A stretch of DNA of 64,000 bases. Origin: Rhodoferax_B ferrireducens_A (GTDB taxonomy: Bacteria; Pseudomonadota; Gammaproteobacteria; Burkholderiales; Burkholderiaceae_C). The translations under genes and the position numbers were made by a program. The notes under the pieces are model-generated. The model saw only the letters and a list, made by a program, of their open reading frames with translations, ran no database searches and was not told the origin of the DNA. Below are positions 43,358-52,875 of this stretch, piece after piece; positions within the stretch are counted from its first letter, which is position 1; the number at the start of each line of letters is the position of its first letter. The stretch covers positions 1 to 64,000 of the forward strand of contig NZ_JAVDXT010000002.1 of the NCBI RefSeq assembly GCF_031458075.1, given 5' to 3'.

Positions 43358-45385
43358 CTACTTCAGCACCCCGAACAGGTTGTTGAAATCATCGGTCCAC
43401 AGGCGCAGGCCGGGTATGGCCTGGATCGCGCTGCTGGCGGACTGGACCAGCGGGGTCTGTAGGCGCTGGGCGCTGCGGCTGACCAGGACCCAGTCGGTGC
43501 GGCGCAGGTCGCTGTCGGCGGCTTCGTCGTGTACAAAGGCCACCTGCAGGCCCTGGGCCAGGGCGATTTTCTCCACCACCGGGGCCAGGTTCAGGAAGCG
43601 GTTGGTGACGTGGAAGGCGACGATGCCGTCGGCCTGCATGTGGCGCAGATAGACCTGCATGGCTTCGGCTGTGATCAGGTGGATGGGCACGGAATCTCCC
43701 GAGAACGCGTCCACCGCCAGCACGTCGAAGCGCTGCGGTGCCTCGCGCTCCAGCGCCAGGCGCGCGTCGCCCAGCACCCGCTCGATCTGCGCCGGGCTGT
43801 CTTTTAGAAAGCTGAATTCGCTGTCGGCAAAGTCGAACACCTGGGGGTTGATTTCATACACCCGGTACACGTCGCCGGCGCGGCCATAGGTCGCCAGGGT
43901 GCCTGCGCCCAGGCCGATCAGGCCAACCCGGCGCGGCGTGGCCGGCGCCGACAGCAAGGCCCGGCCCACGCCCGAGGTCTTGCCGTAGTAGGCCGTGGGC
44001 TCGCGGCGCCGTTCGGCAGCCAGGTACTGTTCGCCATGTTTGACCGAGCCGTGGTAGAGCTGGCGCACGCTCTGCTGCGGGTCGTCTTTGTCGATGCTGT
44101 CCAGGCTGCTCAGCGTGCCATAGAAGTTGCGCGCCATGCGCCGCGTGCCGTCCTGCTCGTCGCGCACCTGCTCCCAGACGCAGTAGCTGCAGGCCAGCAC
44201 CAGCAGCACGCAGACGGCGGCGCGCAGCCGCTGCCGGCGGAAGATCACCGCGCCCAGCACGGCCACCAGCACCAGGCCTACGCCCATCTCGTAGTAGGCC
44301 GGCAGCACATGCGGCGCCACCAGGCCGACCGTCACGCCACCCAGTGCGCCGCCCAGCGACAGCAGCAGGTAAAAGCGCGTCAGGTAGGCATGGCCGGGCC
44401 GCATGGCGGCCATCTCGCCATGCAGGAACATGCAGAGCACGAACAGGCCCACGACATACAGTGGCACCCCGGTGGCCAGGCCATAGCCTATGCTGTGCTG
44501 CAGGCCATAGGCGCACAGCAGCAGCGCTACCGCGGCGGCCGGCAGCAGCAGGCTGCGCCGGTACCAGCGGTCGTTTTCAAAGGTGAACACAAAGCTCAGC
44601 AGGTACACCGACAGCGGCAGTACCCACAAAAAGGGCACGGCCGCCACGTTCTGCGTGATGTGGTTGGTCACCGCCAGCAGCAGCCAGGTGGCCAGGGCTG
44701 GCAGTGCCAGCCAGACGCCGTAGGTCGACCAGTTGGGGGCGGTGTCGCCCGGCCTGGCCTGGGCCGTGGCCTTGCTGCGCACCGGCTGCTGCAGCCCCGC
44801 CGCGTACAGGCTGGCCGTAATGCACAGCAGCACAAAGCCCGCATAGCCCCAGGACCAGCCCAGCGCCTGTTCGCGCAAGGCGGTGTAGGGCTCGATCAGC
44901 ACCGGGTAGGCCAGCAGCGAGGCTAGCGACGCCAGGTTGGACAAGGAGAAGTAGCGGTACACCTCGACGCCCCAATGGGTGCGCGCCAGCCAGGACTGCA
45001 CCAGCGGCCCGGTGGTGGACAGCAAAAAATACGGCAGGCCGATGGTGCCGACCAGCAGGCCCAGTATCCACAGCGAGGGGTCTTCGGCGCCGGTCGGCTT
45101 CCAGTGCGCGGCGGTGACGATGGGCAGGAAGGCCAGGCTGATGAGCAACAGCGTGCAGTGCACGGCGGCCTGCAGGCGCGCGGGCCGCTGGGTCAGCCAG
45201 TCGGAATACGCATAGCCGGCCAGCAGCACCACCTGGAAGAACACCATGCAGATCGACCACACGGCCGCCGAGCCGCCGAACCACGGCAGGATTTGTTTGG
45301 CGATCAGCGGCTGCACCAGAAACAGCAAGAAGGCGCTGCTGAAAATGGTGGCGGCAAACAAGCTCTTCAAAAGGGCAGGCGGCAT
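43358..45385 (-). CDS. Fused membrane transporter-like / spermidine synthase-like protein
   Basis: 675 residues from the ATG at 45385. The first 430 residues form about 12 membrane helices (FSSAFLLFLVQPLIAKQILPWFGGSAAVW is broken across TM1-TM2). The C-terminal 230 residues have a methyltransferase/SpeE fold: VGLIGLGAGTLATYG, VYEINPQVFDFA, VLGDARLALE and FDVLAVDAFSGDSVPIHLIT. Such fusions are annotated as MFS/spermidine synthase; whether they aminopropylate anything is unknown. Confidence 0.87.
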   Translation of the reverse strand: MPPALLKSLFAATIFSSAFLLFLVQPLIAKQILPWFGGSAAVWSICMVFFQVVLLAGYAYSDWLTQRPARLQAAVHCTLLLISLAFLPIVTAAHWKPTGAEDPSLWILGLLVGTIGLPYFLLSTTGPLVQSWLARTHWGVEVYRYFSLSNLASLASLLAYPVLIEPYTALREQALGWSWGYAGFVLLCITASLYAAGLQQPVRSKATAQARPGDTAPNWSTYGVWLALPALATWLLLAVTNHITQNVAAVPFLWVLPLSVYLLSFVFTFENDRWYRRSLLLPAAAVALLLCAYGLQHSIGYGLATGVPLYVVGLFVLCMFLHGEMAAMRPGHAYLTRFYLLLSLGGALGGVTVGLVAPHVLPAYYEMGVGLVLVAVLGAVIFRRQRLRAAVCVLLVLACSYCVWEQVRDEQDGTRRMARNFYGTLSSLDSIDKDDPQQSVRQLYHGSVKHGEQYLAAERRREPTAYYGKTSGVGRALLSAPATPRRVGLIGLGAGTLATYGRAGDVYRVYEINPQVFDFADSEFSFLKDSPAQIERVLGDARLALEREAPQRFDVLAVDAFSGDSVPIHLITAEAMQVYLRHMQADGIVAFHVTNRFLNLAPVVEKIALAQGLQVAFVHDEAADSDLRRTDWVLVSRSAQRLQTPLVQSASSAIQAIPGLRLWTDDFNNLFGVLK

Positions 45386-45523
45386 GGCGGCTTTCTGGCG
45401 GGCTCGATGGGGGGCGGACGGACCAGCATAGCCGACAGCTGTGTCGGACTCTGCGGGCGGCGCATGGGTACGCCGCTGCAAACGCAACAATCAGGCCACC
45501 ATCGCGGCGGCCGCCGCCAGCGC

Positions 45524-46084
45524 TTACCGGGGTTCCGCCTGGCCGAGCATGCGCGGCAGTACATCGGTATGGCCGGGGCGGCGGTGCCACAGCGCCATCC
45601 CCACATGGCCGACCACGCAGGCCAGCAGCACCCAGCCCAGTGGGCCGTGCAGCAGGCTGCCGAGTTCGGTCATCCATTCGATCTTGTCGTCGGTACGCGC
45701 GTCCATCAGCGGTATGCCCCAGGGCGCAAAGCCGCGCCCCGAGCCGTATTGGCGCAGCAGCGCCACCAAGGGCACGGCCGCCATCAGCGCATACAGGGCC
45801 AGGTGGCCCAGACGCGCCGCCTGGTGGGTGTGCGCGGGCCGCTGGCGTGCATGCAGCAGCGACCAGGCTGCGCGCAGCACGACCAACAACAGCATCAGCG
45901 TGCCCAGCGGCCGGTGTATCGGCCAGAGCAGCTCGTACAACGCCGAGTCCTTGGCAAAGAAGCGGGTCAGCGCGGCGGCGAACATACAGGCAAAGCCCAG
46001 GGCCATGCCCCAGTGGAAGCAGCGGCTGACGCTGCCATAGCGGGTGGGTGAATCGGGCTGGAGCCAGGGTGTGGATGTGGGCAT
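45524..46084 (-). CDS. Cytochrome b561
   Basis: 186 residues, four membrane helices. Candidate haem-ligand His residues are in RCFHWGMALG (TM1), WPIHRPLG (TM2), LLHGPLGW and VVGHVGMALWH (last helices), the pattern of bacterial CybB-type b561. It would pass electrons from quinol in the inner membrane. No partner gene is adjacent. Confidence 0.88.
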   Translation of the reverse strand: MPTSTPWLQPDSPTRYGSVSRCFHWGMALGFACMFAAALTRFFAKDSALYELLWPIHRPLGTLMLLLVVLRAAWSLLHARQRPAHTHQAARLGHLALYALMAAVPLVALLRQYGSGRGFAPWGIPLMDARTDDKIEWMTELGSLLHGPLGWVLLACVVGHVGMALWHRRPGHTDVLPRMLGQAEPR

Positions 46085-46166
46085 GGGCGTGTGTCTGTCG
46101 TGGCGGGTTGGTTTGCAGACCCCGCTATGCGCAGAAAGTTCAGCGCCCGTGCAGGCCGCGCTGCGT

Positions 46167-46706
46167 TTAGAACGAAGAACCCGGCTCGCTCAGGAAGGCG
46201 ATTTCCGGCGTGCTGGAGGCGCGGCCCAGGATCTGGTTGCGGTGCGGAAAGCGTTCAAAGCGCTCGATGATGGCCTTGTGCCGCTGCGCCGAGTCCAGGT
46301 GGGCTTCCAGGCCGGGCTGGGAGAACAGCTGCACCGCCTGTTCCTGGATGGGCAGCGATTCGCTGTGCAGATACGGCATGTAGGCAAAGCAGCGCTGCGG
46401 CAGCGGCAGGTTGCGGTCTTGCCCGCTGGCGACTAGTTCCTGCGCCAGCACCAGGGCTACGGCGTCGTGGGCAAAGGCCTGGGGTGTGTCGCGGAAGATG
46501 TTGCGGGTGAACTGGTCGAGCAGCAGTATCTCGGCCAGCCGGCCCTGCGGCGTGGAGCGCCAGGCAAACAGCTCGCCGCGCGCGGCGGCCGCCAGGGTGG
46601 CGCCGAAGCGGCTGCGCATGGCTGCGTCCAGCGCCGGGTCTTTGGCGAAATGCTGTTTGTCGCTGAGTTCCTCAAACCAGAAATGCAGGATGTCTTGGGC
46701 TTGCAT
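46167..46706 (-). CDS. DUF924 family protein
   Basis: 179 residues. ILHFWFEELSDKQHFAKD at the N-terminus, LLDQFTRNIFRDTPQAFAHD and CFAYMPYLHSESLPIQEQAV are the DUF924 signatures. All-helical and TPR-like; no activity is known to me. Monocistronic. Confidence 0.9.
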   Translation of the reverse strand: MQAQDILHFWFEELSDKQHFAKDPALDAAMRSRFGATLAAAARGELFAWRSTPQGRLAEILLLDQFTRNIFRDTPQAFAHDAVALVLAQELVASGQDRNLPLPQRCFAYMPYLHSESLPIQEQAVQLFSQPGLEAHLDSAQRHKAIIERFERFPHRNQILGRASSTPEIAFLSEPGSSF

Positions 46707-46736
46707 GGTCGGTCTCCAGCGGAAGAGAGGCGGGCG

Positions 46737-47768
46737 TCAGCCCTTGGCGCCGTCGGCGCTGTTGGCCGCCAACCGCAGACGGGGGCTGGCGGGGTCAAAG
46801 CACTGTACGTTGTTTCTACCGGTCTGCTTGGCTTTATACAGCGCCTTGTCGGCGTTGTTGAGCAGCTGTTCGAACGACTGCCCGTCGGCGCCCAGCGGTG
46901 CCACGCCTATGCTGACGGTGAACGCCACCCGCTCGCCGTCGTCGTTCACCACCAGTTCCTGCTGCGCCACGGCTTCGCGCAAGGCCTCGGCCAGCGCTTG
47001 GGCGTGGACCACACTGGTTTCCGGCAGCAGCACCACGAACTCCTCGCCGCCCAGGCGGGCCACCGCGTCCACACCACTGCGGGTGCGCAGGCGGCAGATG
47101 TCGGCCACCGCGCAGATCACCCGGTCGCCGACCAGGTGGCCCCAGTTGTCGTTCACGTTCTTGAAGGAATCGATGTCGACCATCAGCACCGACAGCGGGT
47201 GCTGGAAGCGCTCGGCCCGTTTGCATTCCTTGGCGCCCAGGTCCATCAGCGTGCGGCGGTTCGCCAGGCCGGTCAGCGAGTCGTTGGCGGCCAGCAGCTC
47301 GAGCGCGCTGTTCAGGCTTTGCAGCAAGGCGTTCTGCTCGGCCAGCTGGCGGTTGATCTGGTCGATCTCGTCCTCTCGGCGCTTGCGGTGGTCGATGTTG
47401 AAGGTCACGCCGATGAAGCGCTGGCCGGGCGTGGCGCTGTGCACGTCCATGATGCGGCCGTAGTTCGCATACCAGACCCAGCGGCCGTCCTTGGCCAGCA
47501 GCCGGAACTCGCAGCGGTATTCGGGCGTGCGGCCGGCCATGTGCTCGCCCACCGCCGACTGGATCATGGCCAGGTCGTCGGGGTGGACAAACTCGAACAG
47601 ATGGTCCAGGTGGTGCAGCACCTCCTCGTCGCTATAGCCCAGCTCGGAGAAGGTTTTCAAGGCCTTGCGGGTGACTTCGCCGGTCAGCAGGTTGTTTTCC
47701 CACAGGTCCAGACCTGCAGCTTCCAGCGCCAGCTCCAGGCGCTCCTTGTTGAGGTCGATTTCGCCCAT
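46737..47768 (-). CDS. PAS-GGDEF diguanylate cyclase
   Basis: 343 residues, no membrane segment. A PAS domain (about 8-130: LDLWENNLLTGEV ... FVHPDDLAMIQ ... FRLLAKDGRWVWYANYGRI), a short coiled coil (RREDEIDQINRQLAEQNALL), then GGDEF: TGLANRRTLMD, VDIDSFKNVNDNWGH and RLGGEEF. The R-x-x-D stretch before the active site is not clear. A soluble c-di-GMP synthase responding to an unknown signal. It is 8 bp after the DUF917 gene on the same strand. Confidence 0.93.
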   Translation of the reverse strand: MGEIDLNKERLELALEAAGLDLWENNLLTGEVTRKALKTFSELGYSDEEVLHHLDHLFEFVHPDDLAMIQSAVGEHMAGRTPEYRCEFRLLAKDGRWVWYANYGRIMDVHSATPGQRFIGVTFNIDHRKRREDEIDQINRQLAEQNALLQSLNSALELLAANDSLTGLANRRTLMDLGAKECKRAERFQHPLSVLMVDIDSFKNVNDNWGHLVGDRVICAVADICRLRTRSGVDAVARLGGEEFVVLLPETSVVHAQALAEALREAVAQQELVVNDDGERVAFTVSIGVAPLGADGQSFEQLLNNADKALYKAKQTGRNNVQCFDPASPRLRLAANSADGAKG

Positions 47769-47776
47769 GGCCGGGA

Positions 47777-48958
47777 TCAGTTGCCGGGCATGGCGCCCGC
47801 ATAGCCCACGGTGCGCAGCAGGCTGGCAAACGAGGCCAGCACGCCGGGCGCGCTGTACAGCTGGGGCACGGTGGCCACCTGGATGATGCTGACAGTCTGG
47901 CCGGTGCTCTTGCCGGTGGCGCTGTCGAAGTACACCGCCAGATCGTCGCTGGCGTTGGAGAAGCCCAGGCCGGTGCTCTCCGAGTAGTAGCAGATCGAGT
48001 CCGGCGCAATGGTGTCGGGCACGGCGCTTTGGCTCGAATACATGATGAGGTTCTCGTTCATGTTGTAGATGGTGTGCGTTTGCGTGCTGGTGGCCGGATC
48101 GGGCGTATTGTCTAGACGAATCACGCCGGCGTCGAGCGATGCCGTGGTGGTGGACTGGGAAATCGCCGTGATGTAGAAGTTGGCCACGCTCACCGAGGCC
48201 GCGCGCCCGGTGATCTGGGTGATCTGGGCGGCTACTTCGGCCGCCGTCGGCGCGCTGCCCGCCGTCAGCAGAAACTGGCCCAGCGCCCAGGCCTGGCCCA
48301 GGGTGCCGGGGATGTAGCTGCCGCTCAGTCCATAGCTATTGCTGGGGTTGGACGGCCACAGCGCGATGCCGGAGAACCCGCCAAAGCCACCCACCACCCC
48401 GCCGGCCAGCGATTCCATCTTGGCCGCGTTGCTGGCGGTGAGCAGGGCCGACTCGACCGCGCTGGGATCGGCCACGTCGGTGGCCAAGGCACAGGGGCTG
48501 ACCGGCAGGCTGCTGCTGCCGCTGAAGGTGGTTTGCGGCAGCTCGGGCACGGCGCGGCCGGCGCCATCGCCGTCCACCACCCACATGCTGGCCGGCGTCA
48601 TGGCGGCGGCGATCAGCGGCACCAGCGAGTTGATGGCGCCGATCTCTACCGGGATCACGCAGCCCACGGTGCAGCCGGTATTCGCCTGCAGCAGCCCCAG
48701 CGTGTTGCGCACCGAGTTCTGGATGTCGGTCAGCGTCAGTTGGTCGCCGGCGTCGGGCGACCCCATCATGGCCAGCACGCAGGCATTGCTTGTGCCGTCG
48801 TAGGGCTGGACGGTGACGCTCTCGCTCCAGCCACTGTCGGCCAATTGTTGCAATATCGTCAGCGCGTCGCGGTAGCTGCCGCCGCCCCCGCTGGCCAGCA
48901 CCGCAGCACCTGCGGCAATCGATCGAAAATCGGCAATTCCATAGCGGTAAGACGTCAT
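47777..48958 (-). CDS. DUF917 family protein
   Basis: 393 residues from the ATG at 48958, with AAAGGAAA upstream. The N-terminal AAGAAVLASGGGGSYRDAL and IPVEIGAINSLVPLIAAA, VVDGDGAGRAVPELPQTTF are typical of DUF917 (hydantoinase-neighbour, S-methyl-thiohydantoin desulfurase-like family). In relatives it accompanies hydantoinases; none is here. Function open. A longer ORF to 49111 has no ribosome-binding site. Confidence 0.85.
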   Translation of the reverse strand: MTSYRYGIADFRSIAAGAAVLASGGGGSYRDALTILQQLADSGWSESVTVQPYDGTSNACVLAMMGSPDAGDQLTLTDIQNSVRNTLGLLQANTGCTVGCVIPVEIGAINSLVPLIAAAMTPASMWVVDGDGAGRAVPELPQTTFSGSSSLPVSPCALATDVADPSAVESALLTASNAAKMESLAGGVVGGFGGFSGIALWPSNPSNSYGLSGSYIPGTLGQAWALGQFLLTAGSAPTAAEVAAQITQITGRAASVSVANFYITAISQSTTTASLDAGVIRLDNTPDPATSTQTHTIYNMNENLIMYSSQSAVPDTIAPDSICYYSESTGLGFSNASDDLAVYFDSATGKSTGQTVSIIQVATVPQLYSAPGVLASFASLLRTVGYAGAMPGN

Positions 48959-49096
48959 TGTTTCCTTTGAACTATGCAGTGGTGGGGATGCGGTCGGTCG
49001 GACACAAACTGTAACATTTGCGTGTGCAAGCACCACGGCTTTGCATGGGCCGCAAGCACGGACCATTCCAACGACCGGGTGGTCCAGATGCCGAAT

Positions 49097-49150
49097 CGGC
49101 CTGTAGCGCATATTCCATCAGCGCAATATGCTATTGAAAAAAGAGTAATT
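49097..49150 (+). repeat. Two-hairpin intergenic repeat, copy 6
   Basis: GGCCTGTAGCGCA-N-CAGCGCAATATGCTAT-N-AGTAAT; the second stem is degenerate. The rest of 48959-49222 shows no gene. Confidence 0.65.
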
Positions 49151-49222
49151 TTGTTCGCCATGTTCACCGGAACTTCGCGGCATCTGCTGTCTCGTACATG
49201 ACAGCACACTCGGAGTTCCACC

Positions 49223-49849
49223 ATGCCCATCGCACAAGCCCTCAGCCGCCGCCACGCCCTCGGCTGGGCCGGCGCCGCCGCCCTCGGCACAGCCTGGCCG
49301 CTGGCCGGCGCCCAGACCCGGCTGCGCGCCACACCGGCGCAGACCGAAGGCCCGTACTACCCGGTGCGCGAGCCCAAGGATGCCGATTTCGATTTGCTGA
49401 AGAACGGCAGCCTGGCCTATGCGGCTGGCCACCCCGCCTGGGTCGAAGGCGTGGTGACCGACCTGGACGGCCGGCCACTCAAAGGCGCGAGCATCGAGAT
49501 CTGGCAGTGCGACGAAACCGGCCACTACGACCACCCGGGCGACGGCGGCCGGGTGAACCCGGCGTTCCAGGGCTTTGGCCGGCTGCGGCTGGATGCGCAG
49601 GGTGCCTTCCGCTTCCGCACCATCCAGCCCGCGCCCTACACCGGCCGCACGCCGCACATCCACGCCAAGATCAAGCTCGGTCCGCGCGAACTGCTGACCA
49701 CCCAGCTGTATGTGGCCGGCGACCCGGGCAATGCCCGCGACGGCATCTACAGCCGCCTGCACCCGCTGGACCAGGCGGCGGTGTCGGCGCCGTTTGTGCG
49801 GGTGGCCGACGGGCTGCGCGCCCGCTACGGGCTGGTGGTGGCGGCGTAG
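49223..49849 (+). CDS. Tat-exported intradiol dioxygenase-like protein
   Basis: 208 residues. The N-terminus SRRHALGWAGAAALGTAWPL is a twin-arginine signal. The body matches intradiol ring-cleavage dioxygenases: TEGPYYPV with the first Tyr ligand, GHYDHPGDGG with the second, and TPHIHAKI with the two His ligands, so the 2-Tyr/2-His Fe(III) site is complete. Size and fold resemble the beta chain of protocatechuate 3,4-dioxygenase, but export argues for a role on extracellular or periplasmic aromatics. Confidence 0.85.
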   Translation: MPIAQALSRRHALGWAGAAALGTAWPLAGAQTRLRATPAQTEGPYYPVREPKDADFDLLKNGSLAYAAGHPAWVEGVVTDLDGRPLKGASIEIWQCDETGHYDHPGDGGRVNPAFQGFGRLRLDAQGAFRFRTIQPAPYTGRTPHIHAKIKLGPRELLTTQLYVAGDPGNARDGIYSRLHPLDQAAVSAPFVRVADGLRARYGLVVAA

Positions 49850-49862
49850 TTTTTGGGTCAAA

Positions 49863-49917
49863 CAGGCCGCTGGCGCAGGTTGTATCTGCGTGAGCAGCTA
49901 TGCAAAGCCTAGCAATC
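49863..49917 (+). repeat. Two-hairpin intergenic repeat, copy 7
   Basis: GGCCGCTGGCGCAG-N-TCTGCGTGAGCAGCTAT-N8-TAGCAAT, 14 bp after the dioxygenase stop. Confidence 0.8.
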
Positions 49918-49935
49918 GGGGTTGCCTGGGCGGCT

Positions 49936-50943
49936 TCACAGAATGATGTTGTTCTTGGTCCGCAGCAGCGGCGGAAGATCGGTGTCGCCCAGCATCTCGC
50001 GCATCTCGATTTCGGCCATGCGGCAGATCTGGGCAATCGGCACGTCGTTGGCGCCGCCCTCGAACGGATTCTCGGTGCTGGCACCCACTTGCTCGAGCGA
50101 GGTATACATCCAGGATATCGCCACGCTGAACGGCACTACCAGCCAGACCATATGGCCTTGCAAGGCGCCGACCATGGGGGTGTTCAGCGCGTCGAATTCC
50201 TTCAGCATGCCGAAGGGCAGCAGTGCGCAGAAGAAGCGGATGAACAGCACGTTGATGATGGCGTACTGCCGCGGGTAGGGGAAGTTCTTGATGCGCTCGC
50301 TGCGGCCCTGGTGGTCCAGCAGATCCTTGATGGATTTTTCCATCTCGATGAAGAAATTGATGGTGATTTCGCCGCTGCGGTACAGGGCGCTGATCGCCTG
50401 GCTCTGGCGGGCCAGCAGCTGGGTGGCCTTGTTGCGCGCACCGAGGATGGCCTGTAGTTCATCACCGTCCAGGTACTGGGCCAGTTCTGCCTGCAGCGGG
50501 GTGTCCTTTTCGGGCACGCAGTAAAAGGCCTGGTATTCGGCGTTGGTTTGCCCGTTGGTGCTTTCCCATACGCGGTGCCGGCGCATCTGGTAGCGCAGCG
50601 CCGTGAGCCAAGCCAGGTGGCGTTTGACCAGCTGCCGGGTGCTGGCCTCGTTTTGCAGGTAGTCGCGGGTCAGCAGGCCCCAGGCCTTGCTGCTGTTCAG
50701 AATCGCCGTCCAGATCTGCTGCGCCTCCACCGTGCGGTTGTAGGTCTGCGTGTTCTTGAAGCTGACGACCAGCGCCGTGGCGGTGCCGATGAGCGCCACC
50801 ACCGTCCAGGGAATCGCCAGCCAGCGCCAGTGCGCCAGCTGGTACAGGCACACGGGCACCGTGCCCAGGGCCAGCAGCACGTAGATCTCCCGCCGGGTCC
50901 AGAAAATGAACTCCGACAGGCGGTAGGATTTGCCGACGTTCAT
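49936..50943 (-). CDS. Bestrophin family anion channel
   Basis: 335 residues, about four membrane helices. The signatures ERIKNFPYPRQYA and ENPFEGGANDVPI are those of bacterial bestrophins (UPF0187). It forms pentameric chloride or other anion channels in the inner membrane. Its ATG overlaps the stop of the NAD(P)-binding protein gene by 4 bp. Confidence 0.93.
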   Translation of the reverse strand: MNVGKSYRLSEFIFWTRREIYVLLALGTVPVCLYQLAHWRWLAIPWTVVALIGTATALVVSFKNTQTYNRTVEAQQIWTAILNSSKAWGLLTRDYLQNEASTRQLVKRHLAWLTALRYQMRRHRVWESTNGQTNAEYQAFYCVPEKDTPLQAELAQYLDGDELQAILGARNKATQLLARQSQAISALYRSGEITINFFIEMEKSIKDLLDHQGRSERIKNFPYPRQYAIINVLFIRFFCALLPFGMLKEFDALNTPMVGALQGHMVWLVVPFSVAISWMYTSLEQVGASTENPFEGGANDVPIAQICRMAEIEMREMLGDTDLPPLLRTKNNIIL

Positions 50944-51698
50944 TTGCGGGCTGGCTTGGCCTGCGCCATCCAGGCTTCAAAGCCGATCGTGCCCAGGCGC
51001 GGCTGCTCGCCCGGTGTCAGCGACTGGTCATTCAGCACGACGCCGAAGTAGGGCGCTTGCGCATCGGCCACCACGGTGCGCGGGTCGCCGGTGGCAACCA
51101 GATAGCGTTGCACCAGCGTGGCCAGGCCGACGCGTTCCGGGCCGGCGATCTCGACCGTGCCGTTGAGGGGCGCGGCCAGCGCTGCATCGGCCATGGCCAG
51201 GGCCACGTCGTCGGAGGCGATGGGCTGCACCAGGGCCGGCGACAGACGCACCGTCTGGCCGTCGGCGCCCGACTGCGCGATGCTGCCGAGGAACTCGAAG
51301 AACTGCGTGGCGTGGACGATGGTGTAGGGGATCTGGGCGGCCTTGATCAGCGCCTCCTGCGCCAGCTTGGCCCGGAAGTAGCCGCTGGCCTGCAGGCGCT
51401 CGGTGCCGACCACCGACAGCGCCACATGGTGCTGCACGCCGGCCTCGGCCTCGGCGGCCAGCAGATTGCGGCCCGAGGTCTGGAAGAAGTCCAGCACCGC
51501 CTGGTCTTCGAACGAAGGCGAGTTGGCCACGTCGACCACCACCTGGGCGCCGGCCAGCGCAGCCGCCAGCCCTTCGCCGGTCAGGGTGTTGACGCCGGAA
51601 GCCGGCGAGGCCGCAACCGCTTCGTGGCCGCGCTGGCGCAGTTGCTGGACGAGTTTGGTTCCGATCAAGCCGGTGCCACCGATGACGACGATTTTCAT
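50940..51698 (-). CDS. NAD(P)-binding, NmrA-like atypical short-chain dehydrogenase
   Basis: 252 residues. The Rossmann motif VIGGTGLIGTKLV opens the protein; VDVANSPSFEDQAVLDFF, HHVALSVVGTERL and YTIVHATQFFEFL are typical of SDR family members of the NmrA/HSCARG type. No classical YxxxK pair is seen. Probably a redox sensor or quinone reductase. Co-transcribed with bestrophin and divergent from a GlxA-type regulator that may control it. Confidence 0.87.
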   Translation of the reverse strand: MKIVVIGGTGLIGTKLVQQLRQRGHEAVAASPASGVNTLTGEGLAAALAGAQVVVDVANSPSFEDQAVLDFFQTSGRNLLAAEAEAGVQHHVALSVVGTERLQASGYFRAKLAQEALIKAAQIPYTIVHATQFFEFLGSIAQSGADGQTVRLSPALVQPIASDDVALAMADAALAAPLNGTVEIAGPERVGLATLVQRYLVATGDPRTVVADAQAPYFGVVLNDQSLTPGEQPRLGTIGFEAWMAQAKPARK

Positions 51699-51770
51699 TG
51701 CAAGCCTTTCTGTGCAGCGGGTGCTGCGGTGTTTGACGGTTGATCGTAGGCGTGAAAGAATTTGTCTGAA

Positions 51771-52811
51771 ATGACTAATATCCCTGAATTACTGCCAAAA
51801 ATTCCGCCCAAGCACCAGCGTGCCAGGCGCGTGCTGTTCCTGGCGTTTGCGGATGTGGGCCTGCTGGACCTGACCGGCGCCCAAACCGTGTTCTGGGCCG
51901 CCACCAAGGCCATGGAGGCGCGTGGACGCAAGGGCTATGAGCGCTGCACCGCCAGCCTGGACGGTGGCCTGGTGCGCAGCGCTGAAGGGCTGGAAGTGCA
52001 GACCACGGCGTTGGCGGATTTCCGGCCCGCGTCCATCGACACCATCGTGGTGCCCGGCTCGCCGCACATCGCTTTTGTGCTGGAGCGCTCGGCACTCCAG
52101 GTGGACTGGCTGCGGCGTGCATCGCGGGCTGCGCGGCGTACCGCCTCGGTGTGCAGCGGCGCCTTTCTGCTGGCCGCCGCCGGCCTGCTGGACGGCAAGC
52201 GCACCGCCACCCACTGGGCCATGTGCGACATGCTGGTCCAGCGCTTCCCCCAGGTGCAGATCGACCGCGATGCGATCTTTGTGCAGGAGGGCGCGGTGTG
52301 GACCTCGGCCGGTGTCACCGCCGGTATCGACCTGGCGCTTGCGCTGGTCGAGGCCGACTGCGGCCACGAGGTAGCGATGGAGGTGGCGCGCGAGCTGGTG
52401 GTGTTCTTGAAGCGACCCGGTGGGCAGTCGCAGTTCAGCGCTCTGCTGCAGGCGCAGACCGACGACACCGCGGCCTTCGATGCGCTGAATCTATGGATTG
52501 CCGACAACCTGGGCCAACCGAATCTGGGTGTCGAATTTCTGGCCGGGCAGGCGAACATGAGTCCGCGTCACTTCGCCCGCGCCTACAAGCAGAAGACCGG
52601 GCGGACTCCGGCCAAGGCTGTCGAGGTGTTCCGGCTGGAAGCGGCGCGGCGCCTGCTGGAAGACTCCAGCCGCAACATCGACCAGATCGCCAGACAGTGC
52701 GGCTTTGGCGACGAGGAGCGGATGCGCGTTACCTTCCAGCGCCATCTGGGCGTGGCGCCGCGCGACTACCGCAAGCGCTTTGCGGCTAGCCTACCTGCGG
52801 TGGATGCATGA
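51771..52811 (+). CDS. GlxA-family regulator (DJ-1/PfpI plus AraC HTH)
   Basis: 346 residues from the ATG at 51771 (a TTG at 51762 is in frame). The DJ-1/PfpI domain (about 20-190) has SVCSGAFLLAAAG with the elbow Cys. The AraC HTH (about 240-340) reads LGVEFLAGQANMSPRHFARAYKQ (first motif) and NIDQIARQCGFGDEERMRVTF. It is divergent from the NmrA-like/bestrophin pair across 72 bp, so these are its likely targets. Confidence 0.9.
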   Translation: MTNIPELLPKIPPKHQRARRVLFLAFADVGLLDLTGAQTVFWAATKAMEARGRKGYERCTASLDGGLVRSAEGLEVQTTALADFRPASIDTIVVPGSPHIAFVLERSALQVDWLRRASRAARRTASVCSGAFLLAAAGLLDGKRTATHWAMCDMLVQRFPQVQIDRDAIFVQEGAVWTSAGVTAGIDLALALVEADCGHEVAMEVARELVVFLKRPGGQSQFSALLQAQTDDTAAFDALNLWIADNLGQPNLGVEFLAGQANMSPRHFARAYKQKTGRTPAKAVEVFRLEAARRLLEDSSRNIDQIARQCGFGDEERMRVTFQRHLGVAPRDYRKRFAASLPAVDA

Positions 52812-52814
52812 GGA

Positions 52815-52870
52815 AATCGGGCGTTGGTGCATAGACTGCCTACGCAGGCAGCTATGAAAACCGTAGCGAA
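52815..52870 (+). repeat. Two-hairpin intergenic repeat, copy 8
   Basis: GGGCGTTGGTGCA-N-CTACGCAGGCAGCTAT-N8-TAGCGAAT, just after the GlxA-type regulator stop. Confidence 0.75.
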
Positions 52871-52875
52871 TGGGG

